Assembly (NCBI GenBank): GCA_963731035.1
Contig: CAVSUY010000014.1
Coordinates: 1 to 62,668, forward strand
Length of the DNA stretch: 62,668 bases
Direction of reading: 5' to 3'
Source of the DNA: JAANXG01 sp963731035
GTDB taxonomy: Bacteria; Pseudomonadota; Gammaproteobacteria; Arenicellales; JAANXG01
Part shown: positions 35,735 through 44,236 of the stretch, piece by piece
Layout: each line of letters opens with the position of its first letter
Numbering within the stretch: the stretch's first letter is position 1
Program-made: the position numbers and the translations under genes
Notes under the pieces: model-generated
Databases searched by the model: none
Seen by the model: the letters and a program-made list of their open reading frames with translations, nothing else
What the model was told of the DNA's origin: nothing

Positions 35735-36205
35735 CCCTCACCCTAACCCTCTCCCCCAAGGGGGAGAGGGAATAGCAGACCTACCGCTCTTCCCCACGGA
35801 GCAGAGGGAATAACAGTCCGAATGCTCTTCCTCAAGGGGCAGGGGGAATAACAGCCCGAACGTTCTTCCTCAAGGGGCAGAGGGAATAGCAGACCGACCG
35901 CTCTTCCCCAAGGGGGAGAGGGAATAGCAGACCTACCGCTCTTCCCCAAGGAGCAGGGGGAATAACAGTCCGAATGCTCTTCCTCAAGGGGCAGAGGGAA
36001 TAACAGTCCGAGCGCTCTTCCTCAAGGGGCAGAGGGAATAGCAGTCCGAATGTTCTTCCTCAAGGGGCAGAGGGAATAGCAGTCCGAACGCTCTTCCTCA
36101 AGGGGCAGAGGGAATAGCAGACCTACCGCTCTTCCCCAAGGGGGAGAGGGAATAGCGGTCCTAACGCTCTTCCCCAAGGGGGAGAGGTAATAGCAATCGC
36201 AGGGG
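35735..36205. repeat. 38-bp tandem array derived from CCCTCACCC repeat, 12 copies
   Basis: After an intact CCCCTCACCCTAACCCTCTC start (about 35735), the GGGAATA core recurs at 38-bp intervals, with AATA at 35771, 35809, 35847 and so on to 36189. Each unit is roughly AAGGGGCAGAGGGAATAGCA followed by GTCCGAACGCTCTTCCTC. It fills almost all of the 591-bp gap between the DedA-PAP2 gene and cydP. Confidence 0.9.
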
Positions 36206-36282
36206 GGAATGGGGTGGGGGGGTATCTCTACCCAGATCCCTCGCTCCAGCACACTGTCGACTCTTATAATAGCGACCCGGAG

Positions 36283-36561
36283 ATGCCGAATCGCACGATC
36301 CCTATGGAAGAGCACAGTTCATCTCGCCACCAGACGCCCTCGCCGAAGCCGGGGCGGCCGCTCGCCCGCGAGATCACGGTGGTGCTGGTGGTGAAAGTGC
36401 TGGTACTGTGCCTTCTGTGGTTCACCTTCTTCCGCGCTCAGCCACCTTCCGATCCGGCGCACCTGCTGGTGCCGGAGCCATCCAACTATGGCTTTACGCC
36501 AGACCCCTCACCCCGGCCCTCTCCCCGAGCGGGAGAGGGAGCTAGTGTACCCCGTCACTGA
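36283..36561 (+). CDS. cydP: Cytochrome bd oxidase accessory small subunit CydP
   Basis: CydP-like core: RPLAREITVVLVVKVLVLCL, LWFTFFRAQPPSDPAHLL, a single TM helix preceded by the LAREI motif. Such proteins are encoded just ahead of cydAB in several gammaproteobacteria. The final 20 residues (TPDPSPRPSPRAGEGASVPR) are encoded by a CCCTCACCC repeat copy at 36508-36541 and by the start of the fold-back element, so they look acquired. The ATG at 36304 is an alternative start. A TATAAT at 36265-36270 lies 12 bp upstream of the ATG at 36283, so a transcript from it would need the later start or be leaderless-like. Confidence 0.8.
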   Translation: MPNRTIPMEEHSSSRHQTPSPKPGRPLAREITVVLVVKVLVLCLLWFTFFRAQPPSDPAHLLVPEPSNYGFTPDPSPRPSPRAGEGASVPRH

Positions 36562-36809
36562 TATTGACCCATTCAGCGACCCGGAAAGGGGTCAGGCGCA
36601 AGGCGTGGCTCGCCGGGAAGGGCCAGCCCTTTGCAAGAGCCGCAACGCAGCGGATGGCCCCTTTCCGGGTCGCCCGAAGGGAGCGTGCCTGAGCCGCCAC
36701 TGCGGCGTTGCGCTCCTGGTAAAGGGCTGGCCCTTCACTGCACAGCGCGCCTGGCATTGCCGGCTCAGGCGCGCTCTGAATGGGTTAATATTAGTGACGA
36801 GGTACACTA
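36543..36809. mobile_element. 267-bp fold-back (MITE-like) element between cydP and cydA
   Basis: The left end TAGTGTACCCCGTCACTGAT ... ATTCAG (36543-36576) is the inverted match of the right end CTGAATGGGTTAATATTAGT ... GGTACACTA (36776-36809), with three mismatches in about 34 bp. Inside, AAGGGCCAGCCCTTT ... CGCAACGC (36618-36648) is mirrored by GCGTTGCG ... AAAGGGCTGGCCCTT (36705-36735). The whole element is thus an imperfect palindrome. No target-site duplication or transposase is visible. It interrupts the cydP-cydA junction and overlaps the cydP stop. Confidence 0.7.
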
Positions 36810-36828
36810 CCGCCCAGGAGTCGAGCTC

Positions 36829-38400
36829 ATGATAGACGAAACCGTCGTTGACCTCTCCCGCCTGCAGTTCGCCGCCACAGCGATGTACCACTTTCTGTTC
36901 GTGCCCCTCACCCTGGGCCTGTCTTTCATTCTCGCCATCATGGAGTCCGTCTACGTGATGACCGGCCGCGAGATCTACAAGGACATGACGCGGTTCTGGG
37001 GCAAGCTGTTCGGCATCAATTTCGCGATGGGCGTCGCCACCGGCATCACCATGGAGTTCCAGTTCGGTACCAACTGGGCCTACTACGCTCACTACGTCGG
37101 CGACATCTTCGGCGCGCCCCTCGCCATTGAAGGGCTGATGGCGTTTTTTCTCGAGAGCACCTTCGTCGGCCTGTTCTTCTTCGGTTGGGATCGCCTCACC
37201 AAAGTGCAGCACCTGGTGGTGACCTGGTTGGTGGCGATCGGCTCCAACCTCTCCGCCCTGTGGATCCTGGTTGCCAACGGCTGGATGCAGAATCCGGTGG
37301 GTGCGGTTTTCAACTACCAGACCATGCGCATGGAGCTCACCAGCTTTTCCGACGTGATACTGAACCCGGTCGCGCAAGTGAAATTCGTGCATACGGTATC
37401 GGCGGGCTACGTGACCGGCGCGGTGTTCGTTCTCGCCATCAGTGCCTGGTACCTGCTCAGGCGGCGCGACCTGGGATTCGCTCGCCGCTCGTTCGCCGTG
37501 GCCGCCGGCTTCGGCCTGGCTTCAGCCCTGTCCGTGATCGTGCTGGGCGACGCAAGCGGCTACACGCTCGGCGAGGTGCAGCAGGCCAAGCTCGCCGCTA
37601 TCGAGAGCGAATGGCATACCGAGGAGCCTCCGGCTTCGTTCACTTTGTTCGGCATTCCAGACAGCCGGGAGATGAAGACCCACGCGGCCATCACGGTGCC
37701 ATGGATGCTCGGACTCATCGCCACCCACTCCACGGACCAGAAAGTGACCGGCATCGACGACCTCATCACCCAGGCCGAGACACGCATCCGCTCCGGCATG
37801 ATCGCCTACGATCGCCTGCAGAAGCTGCGCGCCGGTCATGCCGGTGAAGATGTCATCAGGGACTTTCAGGCCCACCGCAGCGACCTGGGCTACGCCCTGC
37901 TGCTCAAGCGCTATACCCCCAAGGTCACCGACGCCACCGACCAGCAGATCAAGAAAGCGGCGCGCGACGTCATTCCCGGCGTCGCTCCCTTGTTCTGGAC
38001 GTTTCGTTTCATGGTGGCGCTCGGATTCTGGATGCTGTTCGTGTTCGCGACGGCTTTCTTCTACTGCGCCAAGCGACAGATGGATACCAAGCGCTGGCTT
38101 CTCCGGGCGGCTCTGTGGACCCTGCCGGCGCCGTGGATCGCAGCGGAGCTCGGCTGGTTCGTCGCCGAGTACGGCCGCCAACCGTGGTCCATCGGCGAAA
38201 TCCTGCCGACCTCCCTGTCGGTGTCCAGCCTCAGCGTAACCGACGTGACGCTTTCTCTGGCCGGATTCGTCGTCTTCTACACGGCTTTGCTGGTGGCGGA
38301 CATCTATCTCATGCTCAAGTACGTGCGCCTCGGGCCCTCGAGCCTCGGCACCGGACGCTACCGCCTCGAGCGCAATACAGACACCGTTCAGCACGCCTGA
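36829..38400 (+). CDS. cydA: Cytochrome bd ubiquinol oxidase subunit I
   Basis: CydA carries the haems b558, b595 and d and the quinol site. The protein has 523 residues. Haem and quinol landmarks include AMYHFLFVPLTLGLSF (His19 region), RFWGKLFGINFAMGVATGI and VKFVHTVSAGYVTGAVF (His186 region). Also present are KTHAAITVPWMLGLIATHS and AELGWFVAEYGRQPWSIGEI. The start at 36829 (MIDETVVDLSRLQFAATAMY) follows a CAGGAG site and begins just past the fold-back element. Upstream codons read through that element. Confidence 0.98.
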   Translation: MIDETVVDLSRLQFAATAMYHFLFVPLTLGLSFILAIMESVYVMTGREIYKDMTRFWGKLFGINFAMGVATGITMEFQFGTNWAYYAHYVGDIFGAPLAIEGLMAFFLESTFVGLFFFGWDRLTKVQHLVVTWLVAIGSNLSALWILVANGWMQNPVGAVFNYQTMRMELTSFSDVILNPVAQVKFVHTVSAGYVTGAVFVLAISAWYLLRRRDLGFARRSFAVAAGFGLASALSVIVLGDASGYTLGEVQQAKLAAIESEWHTEEPPASFTLFGIPDSREMKTHAAITVPWMLGLIATHSTDQKVTGIDDLITQAETRIRSGMIAYDRLQKLRAGHAGEDVIRDFQAHRSDLGYALLLKRYTPKVTDATDQQIKKAARDVIPGVAPLFWTFRFMVALGFWMLFVFATAFFYCAKRQMDTKRWLLRAALWTLPAPWIAAELGWFVAEYGRQPWSIGEILPTSLSVSSLSVTDVTLSLAGFVVFYTALLVADIYLMLKYVRLGPSSLGTGRYRLERNTDTVQHA

Positions 38401-38411
38401 AGGGGGCCGTC

Positions 38412-39554
38412 ATGATCTTTGACTACGAAACGCTGAAGCTGATCTGGTGGCTGTTCGTGGGCGTACTGCTCATCGGCTTCGCCCTCATGGACGGCTTCGA
38501 CCTGGGAGTCGCCGCGCTCCTGCCGTTCACGGGCAGGAACGACGACGAGCGTCGGGTCGTCATCAACTCCATCGGCCCGGTATGGGAAGGCAACCAGGTC
38601 TGGCTCATCACAGCGGGCGGCGCGTTCTTCGCCGCCTGGCCGCTGGTGTACGCGGCGGCGTTCTCCGGGTTCTATTTCGCGCTTCTGCTGGTGCTGCTCG
38701 CCTTGATCCTGCGGCCGGTCGGCTTCGACTTCCGCAGCAAGGTGCCCGACCCGCGCTGGCGCGGATTCTGGGACTGGGGAGTGTTCGTGAGCGGCGCGGT
38801 TCCCGCCCTGGTGTTCGGGGTGGCGTTCGGCAACCTGTTCCAGGGCGTGCCGTTTCACTACGACGACACCTTGCGGCCTTTCTACACCGGCAGCTTCTGG
38901 GCACTGCTCAATCCGTTCGCGCTGCTGGTGGGTATCGTCAGCCTGTCGATGCTGATGCTGCACGGCGCGCTGTATACCCAACTGCGCACGGAGGGCGAAA
39001 TCGCCGACCGCGCGGCACAGGCGGCCCGCGCCGCCGGCGGCGTATTCATGATCGCCTTCGCCCTCGCGGGACTTTGGCTGTGGGTGGGGATTGACGGCTA
39101 CCGCCTCGTATCGATTCCCGCCCACGACAGCGTCTTGACGCCGTTGATGAAAACCGTCGAGAAAGCGCCCGGCGGATGGTTCCTGCACTACCGGGTGCAC
39201 CCGTCTCTGTGGATCCTCCCCTTCGCCGGCCTCCTCGGGGCGGCGGCGGCGATGCGCCTGAGCGCGGCGGCGCGTCCCGGCGCCGGCATCATCGCCAGCG
39301 GCATCGCCGTCACCGGCACGATCCTCACGGCCGGCGTGGCGCTGTTCCCCTTCGTAATGCCCTCGTCCACCCAACCGGACATGAGCCTCACGATGTGGGA
39401 CGCGACCTCCAGCCACTGGACGTTGCAGGTGATGTTCTGGGCGGTAGTGGTGTTTCTACCCCTGGTGCTGGGCTATACCACGTGGGTATACAGCAAGGTC
39501 CGCGGCAAAATCACCGTCGATGCCGTGCGCACCCAAAGCAAATCCATCTATTGA
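38412..39554 (+). CDS. cydB: Cytochrome bd ubiquinol oxidase subunit II
   Basis: The 380-residue protein starts MIFDYETLKLIWWLFVGVLL and has FALMDGFDLGVAALLPF, IGPVWEGNQVWLITAGGAFF and LRPVGFDFRSKVPDPRWRG. These identify CydB, the partner of CydA in the high-affinity terminal oxidase of the inner membrane. It begins 11 bp after cydA and is followed by cydX. Confidence 0.98.
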   Translation: MIFDYETLKLIWWLFVGVLLIGFALMDGFDLGVAALLPFTGRNDDERRVVINSIGPVWEGNQVWLITAGGAFFAAWPLVYAAAFSGFYFALLLVLLALILRPVGFDFRSKVPDPRWRGFWDWGVFVSGAVPALVFGVAFGNLFQGVPFHYDDTLRPFYTGSFWALLNPFALLVGIVSLSMLMLHGALYTQLRTEGEIADRAAQAARAAGGVFMIAFALAGLWLWVGIDGYRLVSIPAHDSVLTPLMKTVEKAPGGWFLHYRVHPSLWILPFAGLLGAAAAMRLSAAARPGAGIIASGIAVTGTILTAGVALFPFVMPSSTQPDMSLTMWDATSSHWTLQVMFWAVVVFLPLVLGYTTWVYSKVRGKITVDAVRTQSKSIY

Positions 39555-39570
39555 CCGAGGGAAACCGATC

Positions 39571-39690
39571 ATGTGGTACTTCACCTGGATTCTCGGCGTT
39601 CTGCTCGCCTGCGCCTTCGGCATCGTCAACGTGATGTGGCTGGAAGCGCAGTACGATTTCGACGACGATGACGAATCCAAAAGCGGCTGA
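39571..39690 (+). CDS. cydX: Cytochrome bd oxidase small subunit CydX
   Basis: The 39-residue protein reads MWYFTWILGVLLACAFGIVN, then VMWLEAQYDFDDDDESKSG. It is a one-TM CydX with the MWYFxWILG start and acidic tail. It stabilises the CydAB haems in the oxidase. It begins 16 bp after the cydB stop, with GAGGGAAAC upstream as a ribosome-binding site. Confidence 0.95.
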   Translation: MWYFTWILGVLLACAFGIVNVMWLEAQYDFDDDDESKSG

Positions 39691-39726
39691 ATCGCCTGGC
39701 CCTGCGCGCCGGTAACGCGGTCCGGA

Positions 39727-40047
39727 CTACCTGCCGATAGAAAAGAAGAAGCAGCTGCTCCCCGGATCGCAGAACCGGAACATCAGGTGACCGTTCTGCC
39801 TGAAGTAATGGCCACGCTCGTAGACCCGCGGGTGCAGCCCGCGATAGTGGTGCCAATCGTCCCAGGACCGCCAGTGCCCTCGGTACGTATACTGATGTCC
39901 CCTGAATGACTCGTGGTCGTAGCTCCGGTGGTCGTACGGCCTCATCCGGTAGCCATGCTGGCCGCTGTAATTGCGGTCCGCGATGGCCGGGGCAACCACG
40001 ACGATCGACGACAGGAAACACAACGCAGCAATCAGAAACCTCTTCAT
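39727..40047 (-). CDS. Secreted His/Tyr/Arg-rich small protein, unknown
   Basis: A signal peptide (MKRFLIAALCFLSSIVVVAP, then AIA) is followed by about 80 residues very rich in His, Tyr, Arg and Asp: YDHRSYDHESFRGHQYTYRG and WRSWDDWHHYRGLHP. Composition suggests a basic, possibly metal-interacting periplasmic protein. It resembles RcnB/YXWGXW-type small secreted proteins, but the link is weak. It is convergent with cydX. Confidence 0.6.
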   Translation of the reverse strand: MKRFLIAALCFLSSIVVVAPAIADRNYSGQHGYRMRPYDHRSYDHESFRGHQYTYRGHWRSWDDWHHYRGLHPRVYERGHYFRQNGHLMFRFCDPGSSCFFFSIGR

Positions 40048-40323
40048 TCTACCTCTCCGAAATCAATGCGAGACGCTCCGTATTGGGCGCACTTTTCAAA
40101 ACGCTCGTATACCGCCGCGGGTTACCCCGATCTACTTGATACAGGTCAAAAAACGCGAATGTCGCGGACGGGACCGGCAATTTCCGCGGGCGGCGCTTCG
40201 TTCCGGCGAGAACGCCGAGACGTGTCCGAGTGAGAACGGCGGCGGTTGAGGGCCCGCCTAGCCGTCGATTCGCCATATCTGCGACAATACGGCCACCTCG
40301 ACCTTGCCCACCGGAGCGATACG

Positions 40324-41793
40324 ATGAGAACAACAACAAGAATCGTCCCTCGGTGCCTCGCGGGCCTGGTGGCGGCGTTCCTGCCGGCATTGTGCCAGGC
40401 CGCCGAGTCCGTCGAGCGGTCGGGACTGAATATACCCGGGCACTGGCAGGCCCTCCTGGCGCTCGCCGTCTTTATCGTCGCCTATGTCCTGGTGATGCTC
40501 GAGGAGTACACCGACCTGCGCAAATCCAAGCCGGTCGTGTTGGCGGCGGGGCTGATATGGATACTGATCGCGGGCTACGTGGCCGCGAACCACATAGACG
40601 CGCCGGTCCAGGCCGCGCTGCAGGACGCGATGGGCGAATTCGCCCAGTTGTTCCTGTTCCTGCTGGTGGCCATGACCTATGTGAACGCCATGGCCGACCG
40701 CAACGTCTTCGACTCGCTGCGCGCGTGGCTGGCGCACCGGGGATTCTCCTACCGCCAGTTGTTCTGGATTACCGGCTGGCTGGCCTTCTTCATTTCCCCT
40801 TTCATCGATAACCTCACTACCTCCCTGGTGCTGAGCGCGGTGGCGCTGGCCGTCGGCAGAGGCAACTCCCGTTTCATCGCGCTGGCCTGCATCAATATCG
40901 TCGTGGGCGCCAACGCGGGCGGCGCATTCAGCCCGTTCGGAGACATCACCACTCTCATGGTGTGGCAGACCAATGCGTTGAGCTTCACGCAGTTTTTCTT
41001 ATTGTTCGTTCCCGCGGTGGTGAATTTCGTGGTGCCGGCGGCATTCATGCACTTCGCGGTGCCCAAGGGAGCGCCCGATCCGGACGCGGAGTCCGGCGCG
41101 ATCAAGCGCGGCGGCTGGGCCACCATCGCGCTGTTTGCCCTGACCATCGCCACCGCCGTCGGCGTGCACAACTGGCTGGACCTGCCGCCGTACGTGGGCA
41201 TGATGATCGGGCTCACCTACCTGCAGATTCTGATGTTCTACCTGCTCAAGACGGCGCTGCACAAAGAGCGGCGGCTGGTCAGCTACCGGGAAGCCAACCA
41301 GGTGCCGCCGCCGCACCTGGCGCGCCACGAGCAGTACGGAGAGCGCTCCCACAACTTCAATATCTTCAGCCACATTGCCGCCGCCGAGTGGGATACCCTG
41401 CTGTTCTTCTACGGCGTGATTCTGGCCGTGGGGGGATTGGGTTTCCTCGGCTACCTGGCCATATCGGCGCATGTCATGTACGGCCAATGGGGCGCCACCG
41501 CGGCCAACGTGGTAGTCGGGTTGCTTTCCTCGGTAGTGGACAATATCCCCATCATGGCGGCGGTGATACACATGCACCCCGCTATGAGCGAAGGTCAGTG
41601 GCTGCTGGTCACGTTGACCGCGGGGGTAGGCGGCAGCATCCTGTCCATCGGTTCGGCCGCCGGCGTGGCGCTGATGGGACAGGCGCGCGGCCACTACACG
41701 TTCGTCTCCCACTTGAAGTGGACGCCGGTGATCGGACTCGGGTACGCGGCGAGCATCGTCATCCACTTTCTGGTGAACGGCAGCACTTTCTGA
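40324..41793 (+). CDS. nhaD: Na+/H+ antiporter NhaD
   Basis: About 489 residues and 10-12 TM helices, with a cleavable or anchor N-terminus (RCLAGLVAAFLPALCQA). NhaD hallmarks are VLMLEEYTDLRKSKPV, SPFIDNLTTSLVLSAVAL, NIVVGANAGGAFSPFGDITT and SSVVDNIPIMAAVIHMHP. Na+/H+ exchange across the inner membrane is the known role of the family. It supports growth at high salt or pH. The preceding 276 bp contain no gene. Confidence 0.95.
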   Translation: MRTTTRIVPRCLAGLVAAFLPALCQAAESVERSGLNIPGHWQALLALAVFIVAYVLVMLEEYTDLRKSKPVVLAAGLIWILIAGYVAANHIDAPVQAALQDAMGEFAQLFLFLLVAMTYVNAMADRNVFDSLRAWLAHRGFSYRQLFWITGWLAFFISPFIDNLTTSLVLSAVALAVGRGNSRFIALACINIVVGANAGGAFSPFGDITTLMVWQTNALSFTQFFLLFVPAVVNFVVPAAFMHFAVPKGAPDPDAESGAIKRGGWATIALFALTIATAVGVHNWLDLPPYVGMMIGLTYLQILMFYLLKTALHKERRLVSYREANQVPPPHLARHEQYGERSHNFNIFSHIAAAEWDTLLFFYGVILAVGGLGFLGYLAISAHVMYGQWGATAANVVVGLLSSVVDNIPIMAAVIHMHPAMSEGQWLLVTLTAGVGGSILSIGSAAGVALMGQARGHYTFVSHLKWTPVIGLGYAASIVIHFLVNGSTF

Positions 41794-41868
41794 ACCGGTC
41801 GTTGCCGGGGACACGTGCACGATTTCCGTACGCGGACCAGACCTTTTCTGCGCGGCGACAGCCCGGGT

Positions 41869-43221
41869 CTATTGAATAGGCGCCATCAATCGCGCCAGGC
41901 GAACGGCGCTCTTGAACCAGAATGGGCGCCCGGCGTAGTCCTGGGCACGGACTTCGCGGGCATTGGAGAAATCGGTTTCCAGCATGGCCGCCACTTTCGA
42001 CGCGAAGCCGGCGTCGGGCGCAACGATGGTGATCTCGAAATTGAGCCGGAACGATCGATTGTCGAGGTTGGCGGTGCCGACAGCCGCCATGTGGTTGTCG
42101 ACGAGCACGACCTTCTGGTGCATGAAACCCGGCTGGTAGCGGAACAGGCGCACGCCGGCAGCGAGCATCTCGTCGTAGTAGGAATACGCCGAAAGGTGGA
42201 CCAGCACATGGTCGGCGCGAGCAGGCAGCAAAAGGCGTACGTCCACACCGCGCAGCGCCGCCAGCTGGAGCGAGCGCACCACGGCTTCGTCGGGAACGAA
42301 GTAGGGACTGCTGATCCACAGGCGCTCGCGCGCCAATTCAATGGCATTGACAAAGAACAGCTCGCAGGTCTCGAGCTCGTCCGCCGGCCCGCTCGCCAGT
42401 ACCAGCAGCGAGGCGTTCCCCTGCCCGCCCGGCACCTCCCGGCTGAGCGCCGGTATGGTCGTGGTCGCCCAGTACCAGTCCCGGGCAAAGGTCAACTGCA
42501 GACTCTGAACTGCAGGGCCGCGTACCGCCACGTGGGTGTCGCGCCAACTGCCGTATCGCTCGGTTTGCATGAGGTACTCGTCTCCCAGGTTGAGCCCGCC
42601 CACGAAGGCCTCGCGCCCGTCGACCACCAGGAGCTTGCGATGATTGCGGAAATTGATCTGAAATCGATTGCCACGGCCGCGAGTGGTGTCGAATGCGGCG
42701 ACCGCGATTCCAGCCTCGCGCAGCACCTGGATGTAGCGCTTGGACAATTTGCGCGAGCCGACCTCGTCATAGAGAAAATACACCGACACGCCCTCGCCGG
42801 CCTTGCGCAGCAATGCCGCCTGGAACGCATTGCCCACGCGATCGTTGTGCACGATGAAGAACTGCACCAGGATATAGCTGCGGGCGGCTTCTATGGCCTC
42901 GAGCATGCTGTGGAACGTCTCGTGGCCGTTGATCAGCAAGCCGATGTGGTTGCCACCGGTCATTGGAAAACCGCTCATGGCGACCAGCGGACGATACCAC
43001 CGCTCTAGCCCGGGCGGCGGCTCGACCGCGTGGTCGGCAATGGCCTGCCTGACCCCCTGGGTCACCTTGTTGACCTCCTGGTCCCCGCTTCGACGCAGCT
43101 CGATGTAGCCGCGGAACTTGTTGCGACCGAATACCCAATACAGGGGAACCGCAATGTAGGGGAAAGCGACCAGTGACACGGCCCACGCGATAGCCCCCTG
43201 CGCGGTTCGCACGTACATCAC
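41869..43221 (-). CDS. cls: Cardiolipin synthase (phospholipase D family)
   Basis: Two HKD motifs are present: INFRNHRKLLVVDGREAFVG and GFMHQKVVLVDNHMAAVGTA. The family condenses two phosphatidylglycerols into cardiolipin at the inner membrane. The GTG start at 43221 begins in MMYVRTAQGAIAWAVSLVAF, which is normally the end of the first and start of the second TM segment. In-frame codons upstream to about 43305 encode LTLHFFLGLPGLLLTLIHVI, a convincing first TM helix, with only CTG as possible starts. The true protein may therefore begin near 43299-43305, overlapping the upstream gene stop. Confidence 0.92.
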   Translation of the reverse strand: MMYVRTAQGAIAWAVSLVAFPYIAVPLYWVFGRNKFRGYIELRRSGDQEVNKVTQGVRQAIADHAVEPPPGLERWYRPLVAMSGFPMTGGNHIGLLINGHETFHSMLEAIEAARSYILVQFFIVHNDRVGNAFQAALLRKAGEGVSVYFLYDEVGSRKLSKRYIQVLREAGIAVAAFDTTRGRGNRFQINFRNHRKLLVVDGREAFVGGLNLGDEYLMQTERYGSWRDTHVAVRGPAVQSLQLTFARDWYWATTTIPALSREVPGGQGNASLLVLASGPADELETCELFFVNAIELARERLWISSPYFVPDEAVVRSLQLAALRGVDVRLLLPARADHVLVHLSAYSYYDEMLAAGVRLFRYQPGFMHQKVVLVDNHMAAVGTANLDNRSFRLNFEITIVAPDAGFASKVAAMLETDFSNAREVRAQDYAGRPFWFKSAVRLARLMAPIQ

Positions 43222-43301
43222 GGCGTGCGCGGCGTGCAGGATGCCGATGACGTGGATGAGGGTGAGAAGAAGACCCGGTAGGCCGAGGAAAAAGTGCAGT
43301 G

Positions 43302-43784
43302 TCAGTTCCGCTGCTTGTCCGAGCCCGATGAGCCGCGCCGGCGCCGCGCCGCCCCGAACCCGAGGGCAATACCGGAAACCAGCGCGATCATGGCCGCATC
43401 AGCCGGACGCAGGTTCGCCTTGGAGAGCATTTCCTCCGCCACCTTGCCCAATTGGACGGCAGCCTCATCCTGCGTCGATCCCCGGGGACTATCCGCTCGA
43501 TGCCTCGATCGCGGTCGACCACCTCCCAGCCCGGAAGCGATCGCTATCAACAGCAGTGCCAGAACCATGGCAATTCCCCCCGTCGCCAACCCGGCCTGCC
43601 AGGCTGCGAGGAAACCATGCAGGTACAGGTACAGCGCGGCAATCAGGAATGCCACACCGATCGCCACGATCACGATCGCAATGAGATACAGCATTACCTG
43701 CAGCGCAACGCGCCGCACCGCGCGATGCGCCCTCTCGCGCTCCCTTGCCAGCAGGTCTCCGGCCATGCGTCGCAACATCTGCAA
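43302..43784 (-). CDS. Small membrane protein, YqjE/phage-holin-like
   Basis: The 160-residue protein begins with a basic amphipathic region (RRMAGDLLARERERAHRAVR). Two TM helices follow (VMLYLIAIVIVAIGVAFLIA and AGLATGGIAMVLALLLIAIA), then a linker and a third hydrophobic stretch (ADAAMIALVSGIALGFGAA). This layout resembles YqjE-type proteins located with YqjD/ElaB. It lies 17 bp downstream of the YqjD-like gene and runs into cls. Confidence 0.7.
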   Translation of the reverse strand: MQMLRRMAGDLLARERERAHRAVRRVALQVMLYLIAIVIVAIGVAFLIAALYLYLHGFLAAWQAGLATGGIAMVLALLLIAIASGLGGGRPRSRHRADSPRGSTQDEAAVQLGKVAEEMLSKANLRPADAAMIALVSGIALGFGAARRRRGSSGSDKQRN

Positions 43785-43801
43785 GACGTCCTATCCCGCT
43801 G

Positions 43802-44065
43802 TCAGGGACGACGGCCCAGTAGCATCCCTACCACAACGCCGATGCCGAGTGCCGTCAGAACGCTGGCAACGGGTCGCTCCTCGATCTCCCTGTCCAGGCT
43901 TTCCCGGGCGCTGTCGACCTGCCCCCGGGCGCGCTCGTAGGCGGCGCGGCCACGCTCCTTGCCGGTTTCACGCATTGCGTCCACCAGAGCGGACACGTCT
44001 TGGCGCAAGCCGTTCAGGTCCTCTCTAAGCTGCTCCAGCTCCTCGTTCATGTTTCTATCTGCCAT
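43802..44065 (-). CDS. YqjD/ElaB-like membrane-anchored protein (DUF883)
   Basis: The 87-residue protein is a long coiled-coil helix (LEQLREDLNGLRQDVSALVD; RGRAAYERARGQVDSARESL). A C-terminal TM tail (VASVLTALGIGVVVGMLLGR, then RP) follows, matching YqjD/ElaB. In E. coli these tail-anchored proteins bind ribosomes at the membrane in stationary phase. It is upstream of the YqjE-like and cls genes, probably one operon. Confidence 0.85.
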   Translation of the reverse strand: MADRNMNEELEQLREDLNGLRQDVSALVDAMRETGKERGRAAYERARGQVDSARESLDREIEERPVASVLTALGIGVVVGMLLGRRP

Positions 44066-44236
44066 TTCGGGCCTCCGTCGTGTGTTGGGTACGGCACCTC
44101 GAAAGGTGCGTCTCGATATGTCCCATTATGACCGTGGGGATACCCGAGGGTTCTTGACCTGGGTCATTCGCGGGCCGCAACGCCTTGATCCCGCATGAAC
44201 ATCGGACTTACCCGCCTCCCCCGGGATCCGCGCCCC

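Noticed and set aside
35743..36315. Open frames across the 38-bp array
   Set aside because: They are translations of the tandem repeat with no start signal or conserved motif.
36592..37392. Minus-strand frame spanning the fold-back element and the cydA 5' region as a possible transposase
   Set aside because: There is no catalytic motif, and it is antisense to the well-supported cydA frame.
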